A DNA stretch of 64,000 nucleotides from UBA1479 sp040216635. Lineage in GTDB: Bacteria; Pseudomonadota; Alphaproteobacteria; Rhodospirillales; Casp-alpha2. The stretch is taken from positions 62,001-126,000 of the forward strand of contig JAVJOU010000021.1 in the NCBI GenBank assembly GCA_040216635.1, read 5' to 3'. This document shows, piece after piece, positions 1 to 8,465 of this stretch (positions are counted from its first letter, which is position 1; each line of letters starts with the position of its first letter). The notes under the pieces are model-generated. The model was given only the letters and a program-made list of their open reading frames with translations, ran no database searches and had not been told where the DNA came from. Both the position numbers and the translations under genes were made by a program.

Positions 1-676
1 GGCCGAAATAAAGACCGGCCCCAACGGCAATCAGCCCTCCGGCGACCACCGGCATGCCCGTCAGGGTTCGCGGCATCGCTGCTTTGCTACGCGCACCCTC
101 GGCCGGCACCAAGAAGGCCAGCAGGATCGGCAGCACCAGAACCAACCCGAACAGGTCCCCCGTGAACCACACCACGAAAGCCCGCATGAACGTGGCACTC
201 TGCAGGATATAGGTGATGGTGGCGGCGCCGATCAGGCCGCTGATGACCGAGGCACAGGTCGATGCGATCAAGGCAAAGGGAATGAACCGATGCAGGTTGG
301 AAAATCGCAGATCCCCCCGCCATGCAGACCGAAATACCGCCGCCACAACGGCGCATTCAACCAGATTGGCAAGACAGAATCCGGCCAGGACTGAGGGTGG
401 CAGACTGCCGCCGGGCACGCGCGCTGCCAGATAGGCAACCGCCACGGCAATAAGCGTCATGGGCCAGAACCGGCGCGGCATGAAAATAAGAACGGCCGCC
501 GCGATGGCATTGGACGGCCAGAAAAACGCGATCTTCTCTGTCGGATTGACAAAGTTTATCGCCAATATGACACCAAGATAATAGAGCCCCCCCGTAATCA
601 GCGCCGCCAACCCTGCGTTCCGTGCATTACCAGACTCTAATAAAGTAATTATTTTCAATGCTTTCCCCCGTGACAT
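1..676 (-). CDS. MASE1-domain membrane sensor protein, 5' part only
   Basis: Reading the minus strand from an ATG at 674-676 gives an open frame of 225 codons that leaves the window at base 1, so only the N-terminus is here. It is strongly hydrophobic with about seven predicted membrane segments. The string FFWPSNAIAAAVLIF near residue 51, followed by ARVPGGSLPPSVLAGF and later VVWFTGDLFGLVLVLPILLA, fits the MASE1 integral-membrane sensor domain. MASE1 is usually fused to a GGDEF, EAL or histidine kinase output domain, which would lie outside the window, so the output is unknown. No strong ribosome binding site is visible. The upstream 677-816 stretch is AT-richer and probably holds its promoter and that of the divergent CMD gene. 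Confidence 0.72.
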   Translation of the reverse strand, partial: MSRGKALKIITLLESGNARNAGLAALITGGLYYLGVILAINFVNPTEKIAFFWPSNAIAAAVLIFMPRRFWPMTLIAVAVAYLAARVPGGSLPPSVLAGFCLANLVECAVVAAVFRSAWRGDLRFSNLHRFIPFALIASTCASVISGLIGAATITYILQSATFMRAFVVWFTGDLFGLVLVLPILLAFLVPAEGARSKAAMPRTLTGMPVVAGGLIAVGAGLYFG

Positions 677-816
677 GCGGTCATCATCCGGTAATTTCCG
701 CAGGATTCATGCCGAGTCATAAGCAATAATCATACCGAACAAGGGTTTAGCTCTTTCCACCATATGGATTTCGCGTTAAGCCAGATGTACCGAGAATTCA
801 TAAGAAAGGAAACTCC

Positions 817-1404
817 ATGCGCCGCCTACCCGCCGTCACCCAGGACAAGATGACCCCCGAACAAACCGACCTGTTCGGCAAGATCACATCGGGCCCCCGC
901 TCCGCCAACCGCTCTTTGGAGGATTTCCTTGACGGCGACGGCGGCCTGCGCGGCCCGTTCAACGCCCTGTTGTACGCCCCGGCCCTGGGGGATATCGCCC
1001 AACAGATGGGCGAGCATCTACGTTTCAAGGGCAACCTGCCGGGCGACATTCGCGAGATCGCGATCATGACCGTGGGTCAGTTGTGGCAGGCCGATTACGA
1101 ATTTTGGGCCCATGCCAAGGCCGGCCGGCGCGAAGGCATCGACGACGACACCATCGAAACCCTGCGCAACGGCCAGGCCCCGGCCGACCCCAAGCATGCC
1201 GCCGTGCATGCCTTCGTCGTGGAATTGGTCAACAACCGCAAGGTTTCGGACGTCACCTACAAGACCGCCAACGACATTCTGGGCGATGCCGGAACAGTCG
1301 AGCTGGTGCTGCTGGCGGGCTATTACTGCATGATTTCCGCCAATCTGAACGCCTTTCAATGCCCCATGCCCGAAGGCGTGGAACCCCCGTTCGGCACCGT
1401 CTGA
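817..1404 (+). CDS. Carboxymuconolactone decarboxylase (CMD) family protein
   Basis: A 195-residue soluble protein. The region LPGDIREIAIMTVGQLWQAD (about 75-94) followed by YEFWAHAKAGRREGI is the CMD-domain core, in which the helix carrying E...H is conserved. In redox-active AhpD members this helix carries a CxxC pair, and here those positions hold no cysteines, so peroxidase or disulfide chemistry is unlikely. The start follows AAGGAAA with suitable spacing. It precedes a D-amino-acid transaminase gene by 65 bp on the same strand and may share its transcript. Related proteins often sit in catabolic clusters, but the substrate cannot be read from the sequence. Confidence 0.85.
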   Translation: MRRLPAVTQDKMTPEQTDLFGKITSGPRSANRSLEDFLDGDGGLRGPFNALLYAPALGDIAQQMGEHLRFKGNLPGDIREIAIMTVGQLWQADYEFWAHAKAGRREGIDDDTIETLRNGQAPADPKHAAVHAFVVELVNNRKVSDVTYKTANDILGDAGTVELVLLAGYYCMISANLNAFQCPMPEGVEPPFGTV

Positions 1405-1469
1405 CCCTATATGTGCACTGGGGCCCGGTGGTATAACCGGGCCAGCACATCAACACGCTGGAGAAAAGC

Positions 1470-2324
1470 ATGTCCCGCATCGTGTACGTCAACGGCGACT
1501 ACGTGGCCGAGGAAGATGCCAAGATTTCGGTTTTCGACCGTGGCTTTCTGTTCGCGGACGGGGTCTACGAAGTCTCGTCCGTGCTGGACGGCAAGCTGAT
1601 CGACAACGCCGGTCACTTGGCGCGCCTGGAACGCTCCCTGACCGAACTGAAAATGACCGCGCCCTGTTCCGGCGCCGAGATCACGGCCATCCAGAAAGAA
1701 CTGATTACCCGCAACGATTTGTCGGAAGGCGTTGTCTATCTTCAGATCACGCGGGGGGCCGCCGACCGGGACTTCAATTTCACGAACGACATGCCCCCGT
1801 CCCTGGTGATGTTCACCCAGGCCAAGAACATTCTGGCCAACCCGGCGGCGGATAAGGGCATTTCCGTCGTCACTTTGCCCGATATCCGCTGGCAGCGCCG
1901 CGACATCAAGACCGTGCAGTTGCTCGCCCCCTCGCTTGCCAAACAAGCGGCCAAGGACATGGGCGCCGATGATGCCTGGCTGGTCGAAGACGGGCATATC
2001 ACCGAAGGAACGTCCAACAACGCCTTCATCGTCATGGAGGACGGCACCATCATCACGCGCGGACTGTCCAATTCGATCCTGCACGGCATCACCCGCAAGG
2101 CCGTCCTAAAGGTCGCCGAAGAAGCCGGCCTGACCCTGGTGGAGCGCGCCTTCACCCCGGAAGAAGCCTATGACGCGGTCGAGGCGTTTTCGACCAGTGC
2201 ATCCGCCTTCGTCATGCCGGTCATCAAGATCGACGATCATATCCTGGGCAACGGCGTGCCCGGTCCCGTGACCCAGAAACTACGCGCCGCCTATATCGCG
2301 GAAGCCAAGGCCTCGGCGGACTAA
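1470..2324 (+). CDS. dat: D-amino-acid transaminase (class IV PLP aminotransferase)
   Basis: 284 residues, the usual length for the family. It transfers the amino group between D-alanine or other D-amino acids and 2-oxo acids using PLP in the cytoplasm. The N-terminal SVFDRGFLFADGVYEV block is the class IV fold signature. The PLP lysine is K147 in RRDIKTVQLL, a context typical of D-amino-acid rather than branched-chain members, and the cofactor-binding ITEGTSNNAF loop follows. GAGAAAA sits just ahead of the ATG. The D-glutamate genes dgcN-dgcA elsewhere in the window suggest the organism handles D-amino acids, but the link is only by theme. Aminodeoxychorismate lyase is the main alternative and fits less well. 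Confidence 0.88.
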   Translation: MSRIVYVNGDYVAEEDAKISVFDRGFLFADGVYEVSSVLDGKLIDNAGHLARLERSLTELKMTAPCSGAEITAIQKELITRNDLSEGVVYLQITRGAADRDFNFTNDMPPSLVMFTQAKNILANPAADKGISVVTLPDIRWQRRDIKTVQLLAPSLAKQAAKDMGADDAWLVEDGHITEGTSNNAFIVMEDGTIITRGLSNSILHGITRKAVLKVAEEAGLTLVERAFTPEEAYDAVEAFSTSASAFVMPVIKIDDHILGNGVPGPVTQKLRAAYIAEAKASAD

Positions 2325-2349
2325 GACCTACCATGCCCCGGCCCCAACC

Positions 2350-3573
2350 ATGACGCAGGACAGCTTCAAAAGTGCGGGCCATGATTGGCGCCTGTTCTGC
2401 GGGCCGGACGCGATCGAGAACAACCTGAAAGCCGCCGTCACGCGCGCCGGTGCCAAACGCGCGATGGTCGTCTGCTCGCCTTCCATCCAGTCGAAAACAA
2501 ACCTGATCGCCCGCATCGGCGACAGCCTGGGTGATCTGTACGCCGGGGCATTCGACGGCATCGAAAAAGATTCATCCTATGCCTCGGTCCGGGCGGCGAC
2601 GGAAAAGGCACAAGACCTTGCGGCCGATCTGTTGATCGCCGTCGGCGGCGGCAGCGTGATCGTCGCGACGCGGGCGGTATCGATCTTCCTGTCCGAAGCG
2701 GGCGATCCGTTCGACCTGATGACCCAGTATCCGGAAGGCGGCAAGCCGTTCAGCCCGCGCCTGACGGCGCCCAAGGTGCCGATCATCAACATACCGACCA
2801 CACCGACCAGCGCCATGAACCGGGCGGGCACGGGCCTGAAAAACCCGGACCTGGATCACCGCATGGAATTCTTCGACCCCAAGACCCGGCCGCAGGCGAT
2901 TTTCATCGATGACGGCGCACTTCTCTCGGCACCGGATGGATTGATCCGCTCGACGGCGACGACGGTGTTTGCCTGGGCCGCCGGCGCCACGTCCCTGCCG
3001 CCCCGGAACCCCTTGGCCGACGGCGATCAGGCCCAGGCGTTCAAGCTGGCCTATCACGCGTATCTCCACCTGCCGGAGAACATGGGTAACGCCGGTCTGC
3101 GCCGGGACCTCTGCCTTGCCGCTTTTTTACAAAACCGGTCGGAAGACGACGGCCAGCCCCTGTTCATCCGGGGACCGTTCGCCGGCGACTATGCCGTGGC
3201 GACAGCCCTGCATCTGCAATACCCGTCCCTGAAACAGGGCGAAGCGACCGCCGTCGTCCATGCCGCCAGCGTGTGCCTGGCACGCGATGTTTCGCCGGCC
3301 CAGGCACGACAATCCGCCGAGGCCCTGGGCGTCTGGCAGGACGGCATGGACAGTGCTGCCGCAACCGACGCCGTGGCGGCGGATCTAGAGCGGGTTTACA
3401 AGCTGAACGGCATGCCCACGCAATTGCGTGATCTGAATATTTCCAAGGAAGACTTTCCAGAAATCGCAGGGCGCACCGTCAAGATTTTCAACGCCAGCGC
3501 CGATCTGACCTCGCCCGAGGATCGCATCGCCCGCTCCCTTGAACTTCTCGAATCGGCCTGGTCGGACGCCTAG
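2350..3573 (+). CDS. Iron-containing (group III) alcohol dehydrogenase family protein
   Basis: 407 residues. NAD(P)-dependent oxidation of an alcohol or reduction of an aldehyde is expected. The N-terminal half has the GGGSVIVATRAVSIF dinucleotide-binding loop near residue 98 and the IPTTPTSAMNRAGTG segment near 155, both characteristic of group III dehydrogenases. The C-terminal helical half carries candidate metal histidines (YHAYLH near 237 and VVHAASV near 302). It starts 25 bp after dat and so probably forms an operon with it. The stop codon overlaps the stop of the convergent PAS gene by four bases. The substrate is not identifiable. Confidence 0.82.
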   Translation: MTQDSFKSAGHDWRLFCGPDAIENNLKAAVTRAGAKRAMVVCSPSIQSKTNLIARIGDSLGDLYAGAFDGIEKDSSYASVRAATEKAQDLAADLLIAVGGGSVIVATRAVSIFLSEAGDPFDLMTQYPEGGKPFSPRLTAPKVPIINIPTTPTSAMNRAGTGLKNPDLDHRMEFFDPKTRPQAIFIDDGALLSAPDGLIRSTATTVFAWAAGATSLPPRNPLADGDQAQAFKLAYHAYLHLPENMGNAGLRRDLCLAAFLQNRSEDDGQPLFIRGPFAGDYAVATALHLQYPSLKQGEATAVVHAASVCLARDVSPAQARQSAEALGVWQDGMDSAAATDAVAADLERVYKLNGMPTQLRDLNISKEDFPEIAGRTVKIFNASADLTSPEDRIARSLELLESAWSDA

Positions 3574-4175
3574 GCACCGTCGGAATCCTTCTTCGCCTGC
3601 CAAAAATCTTCGAATGATTCTACCCAGACGCCCGCCCGATCATTGAGGTTTTGCCAGCTAAAGATTTTATCCACGGTCCGGCCGTCGGACGACAGGGGAT
3701 AGCGGAACGTTATCTGCTTGGTATGGTCGATCATTTGACGAGCCCCCCGGTAAACGAAGGCAACCGGCTCCCGCCGTTTCATGACTTCGCCGAAGTGCAG
3801 GTGCCCCACGGTCTCGACTTCCGTGATGGGACCTTCCTCGAGACATTTACCCGTCATCTCGAACCCCTTGATATCGACGTTCAGGGTTCCCCAGAAACGG
3901 TAGCGAAAGGTCGCTCCACCGTCGATCACATCGACGACAGATGAACAGGGAATAACGTCCGCCCCAAGATCCAGCAATTTGAACTCAGACCCAAACTCAG
4001 GTGCAAACTTGGATCCCCGAACACTCTCCCAATATTCAAGAATCGATTTCGATGCGTCGACTTCAACACTCCGCCCATCGAGCGGAACACTTTCGGGAAA
4101 CAAGCAGGCCTCCTTAGGTTTAGGAAGCTTCAGGTTAGGTCTTATTATACGGAAACGATATATGACTTTCGCCAT
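3570..4175 (-). CDS. PAS_5-type PAS domain protein
   Basis: 201 residues with no output domain. The middle, from about residue 60 to 185, has the alphaproteobacterial stand-alone PAS_5 pattern: ATFRYRFWGTLNVDIKGFEM, then MTGKCLEEG, then YRGARQMIDHTKQITFRYPL and SSDGRTVDKIFSW. A paralogue lies at 60204-60788 with the same landmarks (YRYWGTGHTALKGVDMTGK and DGETIDKVVSYSNYD). Such proteins are numerous in Rhodospirillales and are presumed ligand or redox sensors, with no known partner here. Base composition is AT-richer than its neighbours, especially at 4080-4175. Its stop overlaps that of the convergent alcohol dehydrogenase gene. Confidence 0.75.
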   Translation of the reverse strand: MAKVIYRFRIIRPNLKLPKPKEACLFPESVPLDGRSVEVDASKSILEYWESVRGSKFAPEFGSEFKLLDLGADVIPCSSVVDVIDGGATFRYRFWGTLNVDIKGFEMTGKCLEEGPITEVETVGHLHFGEVMKRREPVAFVYRGARQMIDHTKQITFRYPLSSDGRTVDKIFSWQNLNDRAGVWVESFEDFWQAKKDSDGA

Positions 4176-4190
4176 GCAGCGGGCGCAAGC

Positions 4191-5096
4191 CTATGTGTCA
4201 GCCGCACTCTTTGCTTCCTTCAACAACATATCCCGAAACGCCTGTCCTGCCGGCGTCAAGGCGCGGTCGCGGGCCCGGATGAGCGAGACCCGGCGGGTCA
4301 GGTCCACGTCGGCCACGGGCAATAGCTTCAGCCCCCGCATGTCGAGCACACGGGCAACCAATCCCGCGACCAAGCCGACCCCCACCCCTTCCTTGACCAG
4401 ATTGACCAGGGTCAGGGCATAGCGGGTCATGAACACGGGTGCATAATCGACCCCGGCGTCTTCGAAGGCCCGGCGCGTATAGGCCCAGGCGGCGGATTCC
4501 GGCGGCATGGAGATCAGGCGCTCGGCCCCGATCTCGGCCAATGTGACCGAATCCCGGGCCGCAAGCGCATGGTCCTCGCGCACGGCGAGCATGACCGTGT
4601 CGGTCAACAGCGGCTCGATACGGAAAGGCGTCTCGTCCCCGACAAAGGGCGATACGGCCAGATCGACCTCGCCCCGCATTACCCGGTCCATGACCTGGCC
4701 GAAGAAATCGTCGAACAGCACGACTTCGACGCCGGGATGACGGCGACGGAATTCACCGATCACCCGGGGCAGAATGGCCGCCGCCGCCGAAGGCGACGCG
4801 CCGACCGTGACCCGGCCGCGCCCCAGATGGGCTTCCTCGCGGAATTCGCGCAGCAGGGCCCGGGTTTCCAGCACCATGCGCTCGACCCGCCCGCGCAGGC
4901 GTTCGCCCGCGTCGGTGATGACCACGCGCCGGGTGGTGCGGTGGAACAGGCGCACGCCCAACACGGCCTCCAAATGGCGGATGCGGGCGGAGATCGTCGG
5001 CTGCGACACGCCCAGCGACTGCGCCGCCTGCCGGAAACTGCCGGTTTCGGCGACGGCGACGAAGGCGTCCAGATCGGCGGGCGAAAGATTAATCAT
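4191..5096 (-). CDS. LysR-family transcriptional regulator
   Basis: 301 residues, standard for the family. The winged helix-turn-helix covers residues 5-62 (SFRQAAQSLGVSQPTISARI then HLEAVLGVRLFHRTTRRV), followed by the two-lobed co-inducer domain (about 90-295, with GRVTVGASPSAAAAILPRVI). It is divergently transcribed from the TauD-like dioxygenase gene across a 113 bp AT-rich gap, the classic LysR regulator-target arrangement. It therefore probably controls that gene and its own expression. The effector is unknown. Confidence 0.93.
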   Translation of the reverse strand: MINLSPADLDAFVAVAETGSFRQAAQSLGVSQPTISARIRHLEAVLGVRLFHRTTRRVVITDAGERLRGRVERMVLETRALLREFREEAHLGRGRVTVGASPSAAAAILPRVIGEFRRRHPGVEVVLFDDFFGQVMDRVMRGEVDLAVSPFVGDETPFRIEPLLTDTVMLAVREDHALAARDSVTLAEIGAERLISMPPESAAWAYTRRAFEDAGVDYAPVFMTRYALTLVNLVKEGVGVGLVAGLVARVLDMRGLKLLPVADVDLTRRVSLIRARDRALTPAGQAFRDMLLKEAKSAADT

Positions 5097-5100
5097 AATT

Positions 5101-5155
5101 ATCTATCAGTTTATATAATCATCGTATTTTTCTTTCAATGAGATTGCCGATAGAT
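5101..5155. promoter_or_regulatory. Divergent LysR / dioxygenase control region with inverted repeat
   Basis: Within the AT-rich gap between the LysR gene and the dioxygenase gene, ATCTATCAG (5101-5109) is matched in inverted orientation by CCGATAGAT (5147-5155), with one mismatch. The 37 bp spacing resembles the paired recognition and activation sites used by LysR proteins. This is a pattern match only. Confidence 0.3.
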
Positions 5156-5209
5156 TGGCCGCGTTCTCACCGGGGCGCCCATGGCCCCGCCGCATCAGGA
5201 GCCCTTGCG

Positions 5210-6328
5210 ATGACCTTCCCCCATATCGACAGCCCCGCCGCCTGGCGGGTTTCCGAAATCGAACAGGACAAAGGCTGGATCTTCCGCCTGGGCGACGCGG
5301 CGCGCACGCAGCTTGCCGCGGCCGTCAAGGCCGCCTTCGATGCGGACCGCCCGCTGTTCGATTACCGGGGTCAGGACATCGACCTGGGCCCCGCCCTCGA
5401 CACCATCCGTGACGCGGCCAAGGAAGCCCATGCCGGGCGCGGCGTCTCCCTGGTCAAGGGTCTACCCCGCGACGAGGTCACGGAACAGGAATTCCGCTTC
5501 ATGAACTGGGCCATCGGCCTGCATCTGGGCGTCGCCCGGCCCCAGGGCATCAAGTCGCAGTACATTTCCGAAGTCCGCGCCGTGGGCCATACCTACCGCG
5601 CCGCCAACGGGCGCGGCTACAATTCCAACGCCGGGCTGGACTTCCACACGGACGGCTGCGATCTGGTCACCCTCGCCTGCTTCAACAAGGCGAAATCGGG
5701 CGGCCAGAGCATGGTGTCGTCCAGTATCACCGCCTGGAACATCCTGCGGGACGAACGCCCGGACCTGGCCGAGGTCGCCCTCGGCGATTTCCATTTCTCG
5801 CGCAACACGGAACAGGCGCCGGACGAGGGCCCCTATTACGGCCAACCCCTGTTCGACATGGCCGAGGGCCACATGTTCGGCAAATGGAACCGCAACCGCG
5901 TGCGCACGGCCCAGGACATCGAAGGCGTGCCGCAACTGACCGACGCGCAGAAGGAATGCACGGACCTGCTGGACGACATCCTGCGCCGCCCCGAGGTCAT
6001 GTTCACCATGTGGCTGGAGCCGGGTGACCTGCAGCTCATGAACAACCACGTCATGCTGCATTCGCGCACCCCGTTCGAGGATTTCGAGGAAGAAGGCCGC
6101 CAGCGCCTGCTCTACCGCCTGTGGCTGGCGACGCCCAATTCCCTGCGCCTGCCGGAAAGCTGGGGCGATTATTTCCGTTCCATCGAACCGGGCACGGTGC
6201 GGGGCGGCATCCGTGGCCATGAATACGACGACGAACGCCTGGCCTTCGAAACCCGTCAGGCCGCCGATCTGGGCATGCCCGCCCCGGCGAAGGAGCGGTT
6301 CATCCCCAAACAGCGGATGGCATCGTAG
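5210..6328 (+). CDS. TauD/TfdA-type Fe(II)/2-oxoglutarate dioxygenase
   Basis: 372 residues from the ATG at 5210. This start is preferred over the in-frame one at 5138 because AGGAG lies at 5197-5201 with good spacing, and the extra 24 upstream residues have no family resemblance. The iron site is readable: H146 and D148 in DFHTDGCD and the distal H284 in NNHVMLHSRTPFED. The 2-oxoglutarate-anchoring arginine is in RLLYRLWLA (about 299-307). It should hydroxylate or oxidatively cleave a small substrate in the cytoplasm. It is divergent from a LysR regulator, which supports substrate-induced expression. The substrate is not identifiable; family members act on taurine, alkyl sulfates, carnitine precursors and herbicides. 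Confidence 0.88.
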   Translation: MTFPHIDSPAAWRVSEIEQDKGWIFRLGDAARTQLAAAVKAAFDADRPLFDYRGQDIDLGPALDTIRDAAKEAHAGRGVSLVKGLPRDEVTEQEFRFMNWAIGLHLGVARPQGIKSQYISEVRAVGHTYRAANGRGYNSNAGLDFHTDGCDLVTLACFNKAKSGGQSMVSSSITAWNILRDERPDLAEVALGDFHFSRNTEQAPDEGPYYGQPLFDMAEGHMFGKWNRNRVRTAQDIEGVPQLTDAQKECTDLLDDILRRPEVMFTMWLEPGDLQLMNNHVMLHSRTPFEDFEEEGRQRLLYRLWLATPNSLRLPESWGDYFRSIEPGTVRGGIRGHEYDDERLAFETRQAADLGMPAPAKERFIPKQRMAS

Positions 6329-6340
6329 GCGGTTTCCGGG

Positions 6341-7492
6341 TTAATCCTCGGCCAGTTCCATCGCGGCCAGCTCGCCCAGCGTCAGCGGTTTGACCGGCGG
6401 GCGCGGGCGCAGGAAACCCACGCGCGGCACCAGGGTTCTACGCTCCCGGGCGATGATTTCCGACACGGTCAATGAGCACATCCGCCCCTGACAGGGCCCC
6501 ATGCCGGCCCGGCAATAGGCCTTCAACTGGTTGGGGCCTTCCGCCCCCAGGCGCACGCATTGGCGGATTTCGCCGGCCGTCACTTCTTCGCAGCGGCAAA
6601 CCGTCACGTCGTCGTCCTGGGGAATGCGGAACGCGTCGGCCGGCCGGTAAAGCGTTTCCAAAAACGGGCGCAGCAGGCGTTCGGCCTGAACCGCGCGCTG
6701 GTGGGCACCGCCCAGGGTGTCCCGTTCCCCGACTGAAATCAGGCCCAGGTCGGCCAGCACGGCAAACCCCGCCAGTCGGCCTTGATGTTCGGCCGCAATC
6801 GCGCCTTCGATGCCGCCGCCGTCCCCGGCGATGCGGATGCCGGGGATCGAGGTTTCGAACCAGTCCCCCAGTTCGGGCCGCCAGCACAATTGCCCGTCGT
6901 CCCAGCGATGGGCACAGCCCGCGCCCAGGCCCAGCTGCGTGTTCGGCACCACGCCCTGATGCAGCAGAAGATGTTCCGTTTCCAGCGTGCGGCGCCCGGC
7001 CGAAGCCCGGAAAGTGACCGAACGCAGGCGGCTGTCGCCCCTGGCGTCGAGCCCCCGCACCCCCCGGTAAACGGGCACGCCCGCGCGCTTGATCTCGCGC
7101 ATCCAGCCGAGCCCTTTTTTCACCAGGTCCATACGGTCGAGCACGGCGGACATATGTTTGAGCGCCCGCAGGCGGTTGATCAGCGGCGTGGTGTCCAGAA
7201 CCGCCCGAGGCCGCATGCCCGCCCGCACGTATTGCGCGGCGGCCAGCCAAAGCAGCGGGCCCGTGCCGGCGAACACGGCCCCGTCGAACGCCATGGCCTC
7301 CGCTTTCAGGATCGTCTGCGCCGCGCCCACGGTCATGACCCCGGGCAGGGTCCATCCGGGGATCGGCATGGGCCGCTCCATGGCGCCCGTCGCAATGATC
7401 ACATGGGGAACGCGGATCATCCGGGCCAGGCCGTACGAAACGGCGGCACCCAGCATGCCGCCGCCGACCACGATGGCGTCGAAACTTTTCAT
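6341..7492 (-). pseudogene. HcnB/OoxA-type FAD oxidoreductase with an anomalous fused N-terminus
   Basis: 383 residues. From residue 27 onward it matches the second half of the FAD/NAD(P) subunit of opine oxidase, hydrogen cyanide synthase and proline dehydrogenase-type complexes: VPHVIIATGAMERP, GWTLPGVMTVGAAQ, and a C-terminal BFD-like [2Fe-2S] region with CRCEEVT and CRAGMGPCQGRMC. The first 24 residues (MKSFDAIVVGGGMLGAAVSY then GLAR) instead look like the start of the partner D-amino-acid-oxidase-type subunit. The ~100 residues that normally complete the first FAD-binding lobe are missing. This is best explained by an in-frame deletion joining two neighbouring genes. No ribosome binding site is evident. 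It is probably inactive, although the frame remains open. Confidence 0.6.
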
Positions 7493-7565
7493 GGAACGAA
7501 GATTACGGGCGCGCGGCTATAGTGTCGAGAGAGGCATCACCGCCCCAGCCCCGCCGTCGAAGCCC

Positions 7566-8348
7566 CTACTTTCCGAATACCTTGGTCAGAATTTCCGTCG
7601 TCCGCTTGGCCGGGTTGTTGCGGATCGCGGCCTCTTCCTTGGCCAGATAGTAGAACAGACCATCCAGCGTGAGCCCGACCGCATGATTGGACAGGTCGGC
7701 CGACACGTCGGGCACGAACGGCAGGTCCTTGTACTGCCCCATGAGGTTGTCATAGGCAGCCACCGCACCGACCTCTTCCAAAGACGTATCCACCACGGGC
7801 TTGACCACGGACTTCAGATCGTCCGTCGCGACCCGTTTGAAATACTGCGTCGCCGCATCATCGGGGCCGTCATAGATTTTCTTGGCATCCTCCAGCGTCA
7901 TGCCGTCGATCGTCTTCCAAACCAATTCCTTGGCTTTCGGCGTGGCGGCTTCGGCCGCGCGGTTGAGCTTCAATTCGACCTCGTCGGCCATGCCGGACAG
8001 GCCGAACTTGCGCAGAACGCCTTGGACTTTCTGCAATTCCGGCGGAAGCGGAATGTGAATGTCCGGGTCCCCGTTGAAGCCGTCGGCCCGGCCGATCTGA
8101 CCGACCACGTTTTCCGTACCGACGCGCAATGCCGACTTCAATCCGGCGACGATCTCCTCCATCGCAAGGTCTGAACCGCCCAGCCCCGGCACCGGATTGC
8201 CCGATCCGGTAAGGGATTCCGTCGCCCCCTTCAAGCGGTCCATAAAGCCCTGCGCGAAAACCGGCGATACGGAAACGATGGAAATTGAAATGCTGACGGC
8301 GATGGCGACCGCGACCGCCGCGCCGGTCTTTCCGGTGAACCTGAGCAT
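7566..8348 (-). CDS. DUF4197 family secreted/periplasmic protein
   Basis: 260 residues from the ATG at 8346-8348, chosen because AAAGGGA lies just upstream and the protein then begins with a clean signal peptide (MLRFTGKTGAAVAVAIAVSI ... SPVFAQ). The mature part is helical. It contains the DUF4197 landmarks ELVWKTIDGMTLEDAKKI, AATQYFKRVATDDLK and the C-terminal LDGLFYYLAKEEAAIR followed by the terminal FGK. Members are widespread in proteobacteria, and no biochemical role is established. It is transcribed with the genes around it, but the 117 bp gap to the upstream dehydrogenase may hold its own promoter. Confidence 0.85.
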   Translation of the reverse strand: MLRFTGKTGAAVAVAIAVSISISIVSVSPVFAQGFMDRLKGATESLTGSGNPVPGLGGSDLAMEEIVAGLKSALRVGTENVVGQIGRADGFNGDPDIHIPLPPELQKVQGVLRKFGLSGMADEVELKLNRAAEAATPKAKELVWKTIDGMTLEDAKKIYDGPDDAATQYFKRVATDDLKSVVKPVVDTSLEEVGAVAAYDNLMGQYKDLPFVPDVSADLSNHAVGLTLDGLFYYLAKEEAAIRNNPAKRTTEILTKVFGK

Positions 8349-8465
8349 GTTTCGATCCCTTTGCCTGATACGCGGCAACCCCTTGGGCTGCAATGCCGAT
8401 GGAACGATATTCAGGATATCGGCCATGTCCGAACTATAGGAAGCGAAATCGCCTGCCGATGGGTT

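Noticed and set aside
817..1404. AhpD-type peroxidase activity for the CMD protein
   Set aside because: The CxxC pair required for peroxidase chemistry is absent from the CMD helix.
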